Shown here piece by piece: positions 45,483 to 54,559 of a stretch of 64,000 nt of DNA. Below the pieces are notes generated by a model. That model saw only the letters and a program-made list of their open reading frames with translations. It ran no database searches and was not told the DNA's origin. The DNA is from Herbiconiux aconitum (lineage in GTDB: Bacteria; Actinomycetota; Actinomycetes; Actinomycetales; Microbacteriaceae). The position numbers and the translations under genes were made by a program. The stretch covers positions 930,001 through 994,000 of the forward strand of contig NZ_JANLCM010000002.1 in assembly GCF_024979235.1 (NCBI RefSeq), in the 5' to 3' direction. The first letter of the stretch is position 1, and each line of letters opens with the position of its first letter.

Positions 45483-46129
45483 TAGTCACCACCCCGTGAT
45501 GCGAGCTGGGGCGACGGATACGGCAACGGATTCGCGTGCCGCGGCAGCAGGCCGTCCAGCGCCAGCGCGAGGTAGCGACGCCAGAGGGCGGGCTCGCTGC
45601 GGGCCAGCGGCGCTGCCGTCTGGTAGATGCCGCTCAGCAGCAGGGCGATGTCGTCTCCCGTGACGTCGGCGCGGATGGCGCCGGCCTCCCGGGCGCGCGC
45701 CGTGAGTGCGCCGACGAGGGCGTGCAGCCGCTCGATCGACTCCTGAACCCGCTCGTTGTCGGCGGATGCTCCCGCCACGACCTCGCAGAACGCGCGGTCG
45801 TCGGCCTGCCGGTGAATCGCCTCAGTCATGAACTCCCGCAGCGCGTCGGCCGGCGGGAGCGTCGCCGCGAGCTCCTGGCCGCGAGCGAGCAGCGTCTCGA
45901 GCACGTCGCACACCACCTCAGCGACCAGCGCGTCCTTCGACGCGTAGTGGCGGAACACCGTGCCCTTGCCGACGCCCGCACGAGCGGCGATGTCGGCGAC
46001 CGAGACCTCCGTTCCGTCGCGCGCCAGCAGTTCTCCCGCGGCGGTGAGCAGGCGCTCTCGATTGCGTCGGGCATCCCGTCGCAGGGCCGGTGCCTGCTCG
46101 GGCGCGGTGTTCGAAGCCTGTTCGCTCAT
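45482..46129 (-). CDS. TetR/AcrR-family regulator
   Basis: 215 aa. N-terminal HTH domain (RERLLTAAGELLARDGTEVSVADIAARAGVGKGTVFRHYASKDAL) and a ligand-binding C-terminal domain of the SCO1712-like type (GDDIALLLSGIYQ). Divergent from the SDR at 46240; two matching dyads between them are its probable operators, so it likely represses both genes. Confidence 0.93.
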   Translation of the reverse strand: MSEQASNTAPEQAPALRRDARRNRERLLTAAGELLARDGTEVSVADIAARAGVGKGTVFRHYASKDALVAEVVCDVLETLLARGQELAATLPPADALREFMTEAIHRQADDRAFCEVVAGASADNERVQESIERLHALVGALTARAREAGAIRADVTGDDIALLLSGIYQTAAPLARSEPALWRRYLALALDGLLPRHANPLPYPSPQLASRGGD

Positions 46130-46145
46130 GGCTCAAGGATAACCT

Positions 46146-46203
46146 GACCGCGTGGTCCGATTGCCGGGGGAAGTGCCATTACGATCAAACTGACCGAGCG
46201 GTC
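46146..46203. promoter_or_regulatory. Two TetR-type operators
   Basis: GACCGCGTGGTC (46146-46157) and GACCGAGCGGTC (46192-46203), each flanked by CT and CG, lie 46 bp apart between the divergent tetR and SDR genes. Repeated dyads in a divergent tetR gap are typical operators. Confidence 0.65.
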
Positions 46204-46239
46204 CGCTTAGAGGACCCGGGGATTCAAGGAGATCGATCA

Positions 46240-46995
46240 GTGACCGACATGTCGAAGACCAGCCAGACGATGAGCGGAAAGGTCGTGCTCGTCACGGGCG
46301 CGTCATCCGGGATCGGGGAGGCGGTGGCACTGTCGCTCTCTGCAGCCGGCGCGAAAGTGGCCGTCGGAGCGCGACGGGTCGACCGGCTCGACGCGCTGGC
46401 GCAGCGAGCGGAGGGCGAGGTGTTGCCGCTCGAGCTCGACGTGGCCGATCAGGCCTCCGTGCGTGCCGCCGTCGCGGCCACCCTCGAGCGGTTCGGGCAC
46501 CTCGACGTGCTCGTGAACAACGCCGGCCTCATGCTGAGTGGCCTGATCGACGGCGCCGACACCACGGAGTGGGATCGGATGGTGGGCACCAACCTGCTGG
46601 GCACCCTGTACATGACCCACGCGGCGCTGCCCCACCTGCTGGAGAGCAAGGGCACGATCGTGCAGCTCTCCTCGACCTCGGGGCGCATCGCGAACGCCGG
46701 CGGAGGCGTGTACGCGGCCACGAAGTTCGGGGTGAACGCGTTCTCCGAGGCCCTGCGCCAGGAGGTCACCACGCGGGGCGTGCGGGTCGTCGTGGTGGAG
46801 CCGGGGTTCACCTCGACCGAGCTCACCACCCACATCTCCGACCCGGTGTCGCGCGCGATGGCCGCGCAGCTGGCGACGCAGATGCGCACCCTGCAGCCCG
46901 CCGACATCGCCGCTGCCGTGCTCTACGCGGCCTCGCAGCCGGCGCACGTCGCGGTGAACGAGATCCTCATCCGTCCGACCGATCAGACGCAATGA
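46240..46995 (+). CDS. SDR-family oxidoreductase
   Basis: 251-aa classical SDR. TGASSGIG cofactor loop near residue 19, NNAGLM, catalytic Ser in LSSTSGR and YAATK (Tyr, Lys). Start GTG at 46240, 8 nt after AAGGAG; the internal ATG at 46249 is further than usual from it. Probably repressed by the divergent TetR protein. Substrate unknown. Confidence 0.92.
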   Translation: MTDMSKTSQTMSGKVVLVTGASSGIGEAVALSLSAAGAKVAVGARRVDRLDALAQRAEGEVLPLELDVADQASVRAAVAATLERFGHLDVLVNNAGLMLSGLIDGADTTEWDRMVGTNLLGTLYMTHAALPHLLESKGTIVQLSSTSGRIANAGGGVYAATKFGVNAFSEALRQEVTTRGVRVVVVEPGFTSTELTTHISDPVSRAMAAQLATQMRTLQPADIAAAVLYAASQPAHVAVNEILIRPTDQTQ

Positions 46996-47068
46996 CCTGA
47001 GGTCGTCACGGATGGCGGGTGCATCCGGTCGGAGTTCGTGAGGGCCGAGCAGCACACGTCTGGCCGGT

Positions 47069-47857
47069 CTAGCTGCGCCGCCAGCGGTACGGGGTGGTCG
47101 TCGAGACCTTCTGCAGACCCGAACGCTCGAGGATCGGTCGCGAGTACTCGGTCGAATCGCTGTGGATGAGCGACTTCCCCGCGGAGATGGCTGACTGCGC
47201 CCGCGCGGCGGTGAGCGCGCGGTAGAGGCCACGACCCCGCCACTCCGCGCGCGTCGCCCCGCCCCAGATGCCGGCGAACGACGTGCCGGCAACGGGTTCG
47301 AGGCGACCCGCGGACACGATCTCGCCCTCCACTTCGACCACCCAGAGCTCCATCCCGTCACCGAACCCGAGTCGACGAAGCAGCGCGTTCGCCATCTCAT
47401 CGGAGGGTGCGTCTCCGAAAACCTCGTCCTGCATGGCGCTCATCGCTCGAACGTCGGCTTCCACGCTCACCTGGCGCAGCGTCGCGCCGGCGGGCAGCGG
47501 AATATCGACCGCGAGCGCCTCCGCCGAGCCGATCATGATGGACTCCTGCTCGTCGGGGGTGAACCCGTGGTCGAGGAGTGCCTCATGGAGGCCGGGTGCG
47601 ATGTCGTGCCCGCGAGTCTTCCACTCCACCCGGGTGATCTCCGGGTCGGCGCGGTAGTGCGCCAGGGCCTCGGCGACGAGTCGTCGGATCTCGCCCGCAT
47701 CGGCTCCCCCGAGGTCGCGGTAGGTCACGAATCCGCGGCCGTTCGCGAAGGTCACGAGGCGCAACGGCCCCAGAAGGGCGACTTCGATGGCGCTCGGCGT
47801 CTCGGCGTCGGTGCGCAGTTGGTCGTCGTAGGCGGCAAGGAGTTCAGCAGTGCTCAT
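47069..47857 (-). CDS. GNAT-family acetyltransferase
   Basis: 262 aa; the N-terminal half has no recognised domain, and the C-terminal half is a GNAT fold (LWVVEVEGEIVSAGRLEPV ... IWGGATRAEWRGRGLYRALTAAR), with the acetyl-CoA loop in RAEWRGRGLYRAL. Substrate unknown. Confidence 0.85.
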   Translation of the reverse strand: MSTAELLAAYDDQLRTDAETPSAIEVALLGPLRLVTFANGRGFVTYRDLGGADAGEIRRLVAEALAHYRADPEITRVEWKTRGHDIAPGLHEALLDHGFTPDEQESIMIGSAEALAVDIPLPAGATLRQVSVEADVRAMSAMQDEVFGDAPSDEMANALLRRLGFGDGMELWVVEVEGEIVSAGRLEPVAGTSFAGIWGGATRAEWRGRGLYRALTAARAQSAISAGKSLIHSDSTEYSRPILERSGLQKVSTTTPYRWRRS

Positions 47858-47959
47858 GGATCACCATGATGCCGGATGATCGCCCGCCCTTGCCGACCCG
47901 AGCCCGGTGCGGCGACCGCCGTCGGGCATGCCGGATCGGCTTCCACGGTTGGAACCATC

Positions 47960-48769
47960 ATGAGTACCTTCTTGATTCTCGGTGGCACCGGCAAGACCGG
48001 GCGCCGCCTCGCCCAGCAGCTCCGCATCGCGGGCCACGCTCCTCGACTGGCGAGCCGCGGGCCTCGCGGCGACGTGGTCTTCGACTGGCGAAACCCCTCG
48101 ACCTACCCCGAGGCCCTCCGCGGCGTGGAGGGCGTCTTCGTGGTGGGCCCGGGATCGGCGACCGACTGGACACCGCAGCTCACCGAGTTCCTCCGCGTCG
48201 CCGATGCCGCCGGGGTGGCACGCGTCGTGCTGCTCTCGGCCCGGGGCGTCGAGTTCCTGCCCACCGGGATCGTCGCCCGGGCAGAGGATGCCTTGCGCTC
48301 GGGGCCTGTGCCGAGCACCATCCTCCGGCCCTCGCATTTCGCCCAGAACTTCACCGAGGCGATGTTCGTTCCCGTCGACGGGCGGGTCATCGCGCCGGTA
48401 GGCGACGGCGCCGAGCCGTTCATCGACGTGGCCGACATCGCCGAGGTGGCTGCCGTCGTGCTGGCCGACGACGGCTTCGACGGCGAGGTGCTCGAGCTCT
48501 CGGGACCCGAGGCGATCACCTTCGATCAGGCCGTCGGCGCTCTCAACGCTGTCACCGGTCACAGCGTCGTCTTCGTCGACGAGAGCGACGATGACCACAT
48601 CGCGAGACTGCGAGCCGCGGGCACGCCCGAGGCCTACGTGACATGGCGGATGGCGATGCTCAGGGGCATCCGGAGCGGCGCGGATGCCCGGGTCAGCGAC
48701 GGCGTGCAGCGTGCGCTGCACCGGGCGCCGACCTCCTTCGCCGACTGGGCTGCCCGAGAGGCCGCTTGA
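47960..48769 (+). CDS. NmrA-family NAD(P)-binding protein
   Basis: 269 aa atypical SDR. ILGGTGKTGRRLAQQL at the N-terminus, VVLLSARGVEF, ILRPSHFAQNF and FIDVADIAEVAAVVL, as in NmrA/quinone-oxidoreductase-type proteins. ATG at 47960. Its last codons overlap the promoter of the next gene. Confidence 0.9.
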   Translation: MSTFLILGGTGKTGRRLAQQLRIAGHAPRLASRGPRGDVVFDWRNPSTYPEALRGVEGVFVVGPGSATDWTPQLTEFLRVADAAGVARVVLLSARGVEFLPTGIVARAEDALRSGPVPSTILRPSHFAQNFTEAMFVPVDGRVIAPVGDGAEPFIDVADIAEVAAVVLADDGFDGEVLELSGPEAITFDQAVGALNAVTGHSVVFVDESDDDHIARLRAAGTPEAYVTWRMAMLRGIRSGADARVSDGVQRALHRAPTSFADWAAREAA

Positions 48770-48823
48770 CTTTTGTTGACCGATCGTCTATGAATGTCTC
48801 ATCAGTAGTTGACTGATCGTCTA
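48766..48823 (+). promoter_or_regulatory. Promoter with two TetR-like operators
   Basis: TTGACT (48766-48771), 17-bp spacer, TATGAA (48789-48794). GTTGACCGATCGTCTA (48775-48790) lies in the spacer and GTTGACTGATCGTCTA (48808-48823) just downstream, centres 33 bp apart (three helical turns). Each contains a TWGAC-N5-GTCWA dyad. It begins within the NmrA stop region and controls the SDR gene at 48848. Confidence 0.75.
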
Positions 48824-48847
48824 CCAACATCGGAAGAGAACGGAATC

Positions 48848-49561
48848 ATGAGCACACAGAAGAAGGTCGTCGTCGTCACCGGAGCATCCCAGGGCATCGG
48901 AGCGGGTGTCGTGGAGGGCTTCAGGAAGCGCGGCTTCGCGGTCGTCGCGACCTCTCGATCGATCACACCCTCGAACGACCCCGACGTCGTCACCATCGCC
49001 GGCGACATCAGCGATCCCGAGACCGCCCGGCGCGTGGTCGCAGCAGCCGTGGAGAATTTCGGCCGCATCGACACCCTCGTCAACAACGCCGGAGTCTTCG
49101 CCTCCAAGCCGTTCACGGAGTGGACGCAGGAGGACTTCGAATCCACCCAGGCCGTGAACGTCGGCGGCGTCTTCCACGTCACGCAGGCCGTCGTCGCCCG
49201 CCTGCTCGAGCAGGGTGAGGGCGGCCACGTGGTGAGCATCACCACCGCGCTCGTCGACCAGCCCGATGCCCGCGTTCCCGCCGCCCTGGCGTCGATCACC
49301 AAGGGCGGTCTCAACGCCCTCACCAAGGGTCTCGCCATCGAATACGCGAGCCGCGGCATCCGGGTCAACGCCGTCGCCCCTGGCTTGATCAAGACACCGA
49401 TGAACCCCGAGGCCTACCACGAGACCCTGGCCGGCATGCACCCGTTGAACCGGATGGGCGAGATCGACGACATCGTCGACGCCATCCTCTTCCTCGACTC
49501 CGCGACCTTCGTGACGGGTGAGATCCTGCACGTCGACGGTGGCCAGAACGCCGGGCACTGA
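48848..49561 (+). CDS. SDR-family oxidoreductase lacking the usual Tyr
   Basis: 237 aa. TGASQGIGAG loop, NNAGVF, RVNAVAPGLIKTP and TGEILHVDGGQNAGH at the C-terminus. The catalytic-helix motif is ASITK instead of YxxxK, so the canonical Tyr is missing; a subgroup of SDRs shows ALAS-x-TKGGL here. Activity may differ from a standard reductase. ATG at 48848; strong promoter with operators upstream. Confidence 0.9.
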   Translation: MSTQKKVVVVTGASQGIGAGVVEGFRKRGFAVVATSRSITPSNDPDVVTIAGDISDPETARRVVAAAVENFGRIDTLVNNAGVFASKPFTEWTQEDFESTQAVNVGGVFHVTQAVVARLLEQGEGGHVVSITTALVDQPDARVPAALASITKGGLNALTKGLAIEYASRGIRVNAVAPGLIKTPMNPEAYHETLAGMHPLNRMGEIDDIVDAILFLDSATFVTGEILHVDGGQNAGH

Positions 49562-49565
49562 GATC

Positions 49566-49961
49566 ATGGCCCAAAGCGAAAGCGAGACCGACACCATGAG
49601 CGACACCGAACGCACGGTCGCAGCCGTGCTCGACGGCTGGAAGGCCGCCATCGAGAACCACGAGCCGGAGAAGGTCGCCACCTTCTTCACCGAGGACGCC
49701 CTGTTCCAGGGCTTCCGCCCGACCCATTCGATCGGTCGCGCCGGAGTCACGGAATACTATGCGTCGCAGCCGCTCGGCCTCACCGCCGACTACCGCATCC
49801 TCGACGCCCGGCAGCTGGCCGACGACGTGATCGTGGGCTACCAGACCGTGGACTTCGGGTTCACCGATCGCCCCACCATCGCGGTGCACCTCACGGTGGT
49901 GCTGCGGAAGGTCGGCGGGGAGTGGCTGATCAGCCATTACCAGGTGTCACGGATCGACTGA
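49566..49961 (+). CDS. SnoaL/NTF2-like protein
   Basis: 131-aa cone-shaped NTF2 fold of the SgcJ/EcaC type: VAAVLDGWKAAIENHEPEKVATFF...ALFQGFRP, ADYRILDARQLADDVIVGYQTVDFG and GGEWLISHYQVSRID. Often isomerase/cyclase-like or a binding protein. Lies 5 bp after the SDR and is probably co-transcribed with it. Start ATG 49566; ATG 49596 is an alternative. Confidence 0.85.
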   Translation: MAQSESETDTMSDTERTVAAVLDGWKAAIENHEPEKVATFFTEDALFQGFRPTHSIGRAGVTEYYASQPLGLTADYRILDARQLADDVIVGYQTVDFGFTDRPTIAVHLTVVLRKVGGEWLISHYQVSRID

Positions 49962-50002
49962 GACAGCACCCCGATCGAGGCCGCCGCGACTGAGCGCAGT
50001 CG

Positions 50003-50995
50003 TCAGGAGAGGGCGGGGATGACCCGTTCCTCGAGCAGACGGATGCCCGAGAGGTCGTAGGCGGCCTCCGGTGCGTAGAAGATGCTGTAATCCAAGCCGC
50101 GCGCGGCCATGTCGGCGAGGCGTTCGGTGACCTGCTCGACCGTTCCGACTCCGAGGGCGTTGGGGCCGCGGTAGGCCTGCATGAAGGTCTCGGTGGTCTT
50201 CTCGCCGAGGTGGGGCGCGACGCGCTCTTCGATGATCCGGAGGCGGTCCTCCACCTCCGACTCGGTCTCCCCCACGACCGCACCGTAGTTGGTGGTGCGG
50301 GTGATGGTGCCGAAATCGCGCCCGAGGCGGTCGCAATGCGCGCGCAGCACGGCACTCTTGTGGTCGAACTCCTCCGGCGTGCCCCCGAAGTTCGTGTAGT
50401 CGGCGTACTGGGCGGCGATCCGCAGAGTCACCTTCTCGCCGCCACCCGCGACCCAGATCGGGATGCCGCCCGGCTGCAGCGGCAGGGGGCGGACGATCGC
50501 ACCGTCGAGGGTGAAGTGCGCGCCCTGGTGCGAGACGACACCGTCGGTCCAGGCCGCGCGGAAGATCTGCACCGTCTCGTCGAGCATGCCGAGCCGGTCG
50601 CCGATGGCGGGGAATCCGTAGCCGTAGGCACGCCATTCGTGCTCGTACCAGCCACCGCCGATGCCCATCTCGACGCGGCCACCCGAGATCGCGTCAACGG
50701 TGGCGGCCACCTTCGCGAGGTAGGCCGGATTGCGGTAGCCCGCGCAGGTGCACATCTGCCCGAGCCGCACACGGGAGGTGGATGCCGCGAGCGCGCTCAT
50801 CAGCGTCCAGGCCTCGTGCGTGGCCTCCTCACTCGGCACCGGGGTGGTGTGGAAGTGGTCGTAGACCCAGACCGACTCCCACACACCGGCATCGGCGTGT
50901 GCGGCGATCGACCGCATCGTGCTCCAATGATCCTCGGTGGGGATGCCCACCAGATCGAAACGCCAACCTTGGGGAACGAAGAGACCGAAGCGCAT
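50003..50995 (-). CDS. LLM-class F420-dependent oxidoreductase (TIGR03560 type)
   Basis: 330 aa luciferase-like TIM barrel. MRFGLFVPQGWRFDLVG, VWVYDHFHTTPVPSEE, LGQMCTCAGYRNPAYLAK and GRVEMGIGGGWYEHEWRAYG are characteristic of the F420-linked group. Substrate unknown. TACGCT ends exactly 6 nt before the ATG (leaderless). Confidence 0.9.
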   Translation of the reverse strand: MRFGLFVPQGWRFDLVGIPTEDHWSTMRSIAAHADAGVWESVWVYDHFHTTPVPSEEATHEAWTLMSALAASTSRVRLGQMCTCAGYRNPAYLAKVAATVDAISGGRVEMGIGGGWYEHEWRAYGYGFPAIGDRLGMLDETVQIFRAAWTDGVVSHQGAHFTLDGAIVRPLPLQPGGIPIWVAGGGEKVTLRIAAQYADYTNFGGTPEEFDHKSAVLRAHCDRLGRDFGTITRTTNYGAVVGETESEVEDRLRIIEERVAPHLGEKTTETFMQAYRGPNALGVGTVEQVTERLADMAARGLDYSIFYAPEAAYDLSGIRLLEERVIPALS

Positions 50996-51084
50996 GGGCC
51001 GAGCGTAGCGCGGTCACCCCGCGAATCCGGGACCCCACTTCGTTAACGTGTGGCAAATAAATGCGGGTGACCCATTAGAGGGGC

Positions 51085-51579
51085 TCAGTGCACCAGGATC
51101 TTCAGCAGCACCGCCATGAGACCGAGGCACGCGGTCGCGAGCGCTCCCCCGACCCGCCAGTACCAGCGGTTACCCCGCCCTTCGAAAGCGATCCAGCCGA
51201 TCACGGCGAGAGACGCGACCCCCACCCAGAGCGCCGCCCAATAGGCGACGATGCCCTCGTTGACACCGAACAGCCCGATCACGAGGAAGACGGTCGGCAG
51301 GATCGCGGCGAACAGGAAGCCCCGCGATTTCGCCAGGGCGATCCGGAGGGACTTGCCGAGGTCGACGGAGTCGTCCGACGTGCGTCGACGCTGCTCCGCC
51401 ACGGTGTGCGAGAAGACTTCGGTGAACCAGAAGACGAGCACGCTCACCACGGTGATGGCGAAGACGTCGAGCACACCGTCGTTCTGGTCGGCCACGGCCA
51501 CGAAGACGCTGACCAGAACGATGCCGGAGACCAGCTCGGGCGTGACGAGGGTCTGACGCAGGGTTCGCTCCGACACCAT
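51085..51579 (-). CDS. Small integral membrane protein
   Basis: 164 aa with about five membrane segments (GIVLVSVFVAVADQNDGV, AITVVSVLVFWFTEVF, LFAAILPTVFLVIGLFGV, WAALWVGVASLAVIGWIAF, ALATACLGLMAVLLKIL) and one charged loop. No family firmly recognised. The start is ambiguous: ATG codons at 15-bp steps upstream (51594, 51609 and so on) are in frame because of a minisatellite; ATG 51579 is chosen because GGAG lies 9 nt before it and the conserved-looking part starts there. Confidence 0.7.
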   Translation of the reverse strand: MVSERTLRQTLVTPELVSGIVLVSVFVAVADQNDGVLDVFAITVVSVLVFWFTEVFSHTVAEQRRRTSDDSVDLGKSLRIALAKSRGFLFAAILPTVFLVIGLFGVNEGIVAYWAALWVGVASLAVIGWIAFEGRGNRWYWRVGGALATACLGLMAVLLKILVH

Positions 51580-51653
51580 CCGCACTGACTCCATCCGCAC
51601 TGACAGCATCCGCGCTGACAGCATACGCACTCACACCATCCGTGCTGACACCA
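51564..51653 (-). repeat. 15-bp minisatellite over the start of the membrane-protein gene
   Basis: Six tandem units, consensus GSTGTCAGYGCGGAT, between the DUF2252 gene and the membrane-protein gene and reaching into the latter. Most units place an ATG in the same frame, so changes in copy number would lengthen the N-terminus by five residues without a frameshift. Confidence 0.85.
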
Positions 51654-51657
51654 TCAC

Positions 51658-53118
51658 CTAGCTGTTCGCCGTGATCCGCCCCGACTCGGCCGCCGCCCGC
51701 ACACTCTCGTAGTCCGCGTCGTTCTGATCAGCGTAGCGGTCAGCGAACTCCGCAACAGCCTGATCGAACACGTCTCGGGCGCCCAGGTAGGCGCTGATCT
51801 CGAGCCGGCTTCCGGCTCGGGCGTGCGCCCGGGCGAGGGTCTCCCCGCAGAGCCGGGCGTAGATCAGCGCACCCGCAGGCCGAGCCCGCTCCATGTCGAC
51901 GGATGCCTTGCCGTCACTGAGCTGACGGATGTAGTAGTCCCGCGACGTGCCGTCGACCCGATCCACCCGTTGCCAGCCGAGGAACGAGTCGCTCGCAGCC
52001 TGCATCAGCCGCTGGCCCCGCACCACCCGTTCGCCGTGGTTCTCGTACTCCGGCGCATCCATTCCGAACTCGAGAACCGATCGCTGGGCTTGCTTCGCCT
52101 GCAGCAGCAGCGGATCGCCCGCATCCGTGCCCTGCAACAGAATCACCCATGCCCGGGTGCCGACGCTCCCGACTCCCACCACCTTCCGGGCGAGATGGTA
52201 ATAGCTGAACTCCCGCAACGGATGCGGCTGGTCGAGCAGCGTGGACTGGTAGCTGCGCAACAGGGCCGGGATGGCCACACGGTCGTCGACCAGGTCGCCG
52301 CCGCCGAACCCGCCCTCGTCGGGGGGCAGCTCCTCGACCGGCACGATCAGCGGCGGCGTGGAGACGAACTTCAGTCGGCCGTCGACCTCGCGCACCAACT
52401 TCGAGAAGGCCCGGGCACTGTCGTGCTCGTTGGCCGACGCGATCGTCGACTCGGTGACCTTCATCTGGTGCTGCTTGGCGGTGCCCTCGGCGGCGGCCTC
52501 GCGCAGCAGAGCGCGCACCTCGTTCGCCTCGAGGCGCTCGTACCAGCTGTCGAGAACCCTGCCTGAAGCGGCGCGGCGGATCGCACTGCGGTAGGCGCCC
52601 GCCACGGCCAGAACGGTCGCCCGCCGGTCGGCGTCGGAGAACCCCCGATGCCGCGCGGCGATCTCGAAACTGGCCGCGAGCCGCTTCACGTCCCACTCGA
52701 AGGGGCCTCGCGCGGTCTCGTCGAAGTCGTTGAGGTCGAAGATCAAGGATCGCTCGGGCGTCTTGAACAGGCCGAAGTTCGCCAGGTGGGCATCGCCGCA
52801 GAGTTGCGTGACGATGCCCGAGTCGGGCAGGGCGGCGAGATCGCCCGCCATGATGGCAGCGCCTCCCCGGTAGAAGGCGAACGGCGAGCTGAGCATCCGT
52901 TGGTAGCGCACCGGGATGAGGGAGCGCACTCGCGACTCCGCCTGCTTCTCGAGCGTGTCGACGACGTCGGTGCGGTCGTCGGCTGGTCGCCAGACGGCGT
53001 GGCTCCGCCGGGGAGAACGGGCTCGAGCGGAACGCCCCGCATCGGTACGCTCGGCGTTGCTGCGCGAGAGGGGCACCCCGCTGTCGGCCGCGATGGTGAC
53101 GAGCGAGTTGGTGGTCAT
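51658..53118 (-). CDS. DUF2252 protein (kinase-like fold)
   Basis: 486 aa. Family motifs RYQRMLSSPFAFYRGGAAIMAGD, LCGDAHLANFGLF (GDxHxxN, kinase-like catalytic loop) and FDLNDFDETARGPFEWDVKRLAAS. Function unknown; the fold resembles small-molecule phosphotransferases. ATG at 53118 with AGGAGG; only 12 bp after the DUF1254 gene, same operon. Confidence 0.92.
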   Translation of the reverse strand: MTTNSLVTIAADSGVPLSRSNAERTDAGRSARARSPRRSHAVWRPADDRTDVVDTLEKQAESRVRSLIPVRYQRMLSSPFAFYRGGAAIMAGDLAALPDSGIVTQLCGDAHLANFGLFKTPERSLIFDLNDFDETARGPFEWDVKRLAASFEIAARHRGFSDADRRATVLAVAGAYRSAIRRAASGRVLDSWYERLEANEVRALLREAAAEGTAKQHQMKVTESTIASANEHDSARAFSKLVREVDGRLKFVSTPPLIVPVEELPPDEGGFGGGDLVDDRVAIPALLRSYQSTLLDQPHPLREFSYYHLARKVVGVGSVGTRAWVILLQGTDAGDPLLLQAKQAQRSVLEFGMDAPEYENHGERVVRGQRLMQAASDSFLGWQRVDRVDGTSRDYYIRQLSDGKASVDMERARPAGALIYARLCGETLARAHARAGSRLEISAYLGARDVFDQAVAEFADRYADQNDADYESVRAAAESGRITANS

Positions 53119-53130
53119 GATCGTTCCTCC

Positions 53131-54465
53131 TCAGAGCACCACGGGCTTCAGTGCGGGTGGATTCCAGGTGCCGTCGAGGGCCGACGGCTGGGGCGAGTAG
53201 AGCCGCATGATGATCCGCAAGGGTCCGGCCGGCGCCGGCAACCAGTTCGCGGTGCGGTCGCCGCCGGGGTCGGTGGCGCTGTAGTAGAGGTCGAGCGACC
53301 CGTCGGGGTTGTAGACCAGCGGATCGCGGTCGCCGAGCGCGAAGCGATCCAGCGGATTGGCTGCCTGGAAACTGTCCTTGTCGTACATGGTGACCGACCA
53401 GAAGGCGTCCACCGGGGGCAGCTCGGTCTTCTCGAAGTGCTGCAGATACGATTTCTCGCCCACGATCGGTGATCCGTCGGAATCGGCGACGACCATCGGG
53501 TACACCGCGTCCTCGGCGGGGTTCGCGCCGAGACCCACCATCGCCACGATGGCGCGTTTGAGGTAGAAGTTGCCGTACACCCCCATCGTGTCGGTGTTCA
53601 TCACCCACCCGTTCGTGACGCGGGCCAGGGTCGGCAGCTCGGCCAGCTGGTGGGCGAGCGCATCCGCCTTGCCGGCTTCCAGCGCGGCCAGCCCGTCGGC
53701 ATCGAGGCCGGAGGCATCGAACTCCTCCCCCGGCATGAAGCCGAGGCGGGCGATCCGGGCGAGCACCGAGAAGTCGGTGGCGTGCGGCGGATACTGCTGC
53801 ACGAGCCGTGCCGCGTAGCCGAGGAAGTCGACCGCCGAGAGTCCGTTCACGATGTGCAGCGGCTCGCCCGTCAGGTCGACACCGGACGGGGCGACGGATG
53901 CCCGCACCTCGTGTGTGAGGTCGCCGCCGTCGAGCGCACTCAGCGTCAACCCGCTCTGAAAGCGGTGCACGGCGTCGTAGTCGGCCGGCCCGTCGGTCTG
54001 GGTGCGGCCGATCAGCCACACCACCGAGGTGGTCGCACGGATGAGGTGCGCGCCCGCCGGCACGTCGCCGCTCCAATCCGGCCCCGCGATGACGAAGGTT
54101 CCGGCGCCGGTGCCGGTGGTTCGTTTCCCCGGCACCGCGAACACGTCGGTCCACATGTCGAGCAGGGGGAGCAAGTAGTAGCGCCCGCCGGAATCCGCGA
54201 CCCCGAGCACGATCGGGCCGTCTTCGAGGTCGAGCCAGACGACGCTGTACAGGGTGTCGAAGTTCGGCGCGACGACGCTCCGGAAGTCGGCCGGCGGAAA
54301 CTGCTGCACGTGTGAGAACGCGTTCGGGGCGCTGTGCCCGACGGCGGTGGCGTCGGTGGTGTCGGTCAGCTGCATCCGGGTCACGTCCATGGTGACGATC
54401 GGGTACAGATAGGAGAAGGCCTCAGCGGCCAATTCGCGGATCTCGCCCGCGTCAATCGTGCTCAT
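53131..54465 (-). CDS. DUF1254/DUF1214 protein
   Basis: 444 aa. The N-terminal DUF1254 part (AFSYLYPIVTMDVTRMQ, NFDTLYSVVWLDLEDGP) and C-terminal DUF1214 part (AFWSVTMYDKDSF, LDLYYSATDPGGDRTANWLPAPAGPLRIIMRLYSP) are both complete. No signal peptide seen. Function unknown. ATG at 54465 behind GGAGGA; the longer frame to 54552 is not supported. Confidence 0.92.
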   Translation of the reverse strand: MSTIDAGEIRELAAEAFSYLYPIVTMDVTRMQLTDTTDATAVGHSAPNAFSHVQQFPPADFRSVVAPNFDTLYSVVWLDLEDGPIVLGVADSGGRYYLLPLLDMWTDVFAVPGKRTTGTGAGTFVIAGPDWSGDVPAGAHLIRATTSVVWLIGRTQTDGPADYDAVHRFQSGLTLSALDGGDLTHEVRASVAPSGVDLTGEPLHIVNGLSAVDFLGYAARLVQQYPPHATDFSVLARIARLGFMPGEEFDASGLDADGLAALEAGKADALAHQLAELPTLARVTNGWVMNTDTMGVYGNFYLKRAIVAMVGLGANPAEDAVYPMVVADSDGSPIVGEKSYLQHFEKTELPPVDAFWSVTMYDKDSFQAANPLDRFALGDRDPLVYNPDGSLDLYYSATDPGGDRTANWLPAPAGPLRIIMRLYSPQPSALDGTWNPPALKPVVL

Positions 54466-54559
54466 CGTCGTTCCTCCGGGGTCGCTGCTGCGAGTCAAGC
54501 GGAGCCCGGTAGCACTGTCGTCATCCCACTCGGGTGATCCCGACAGGGGCACATCCGCC

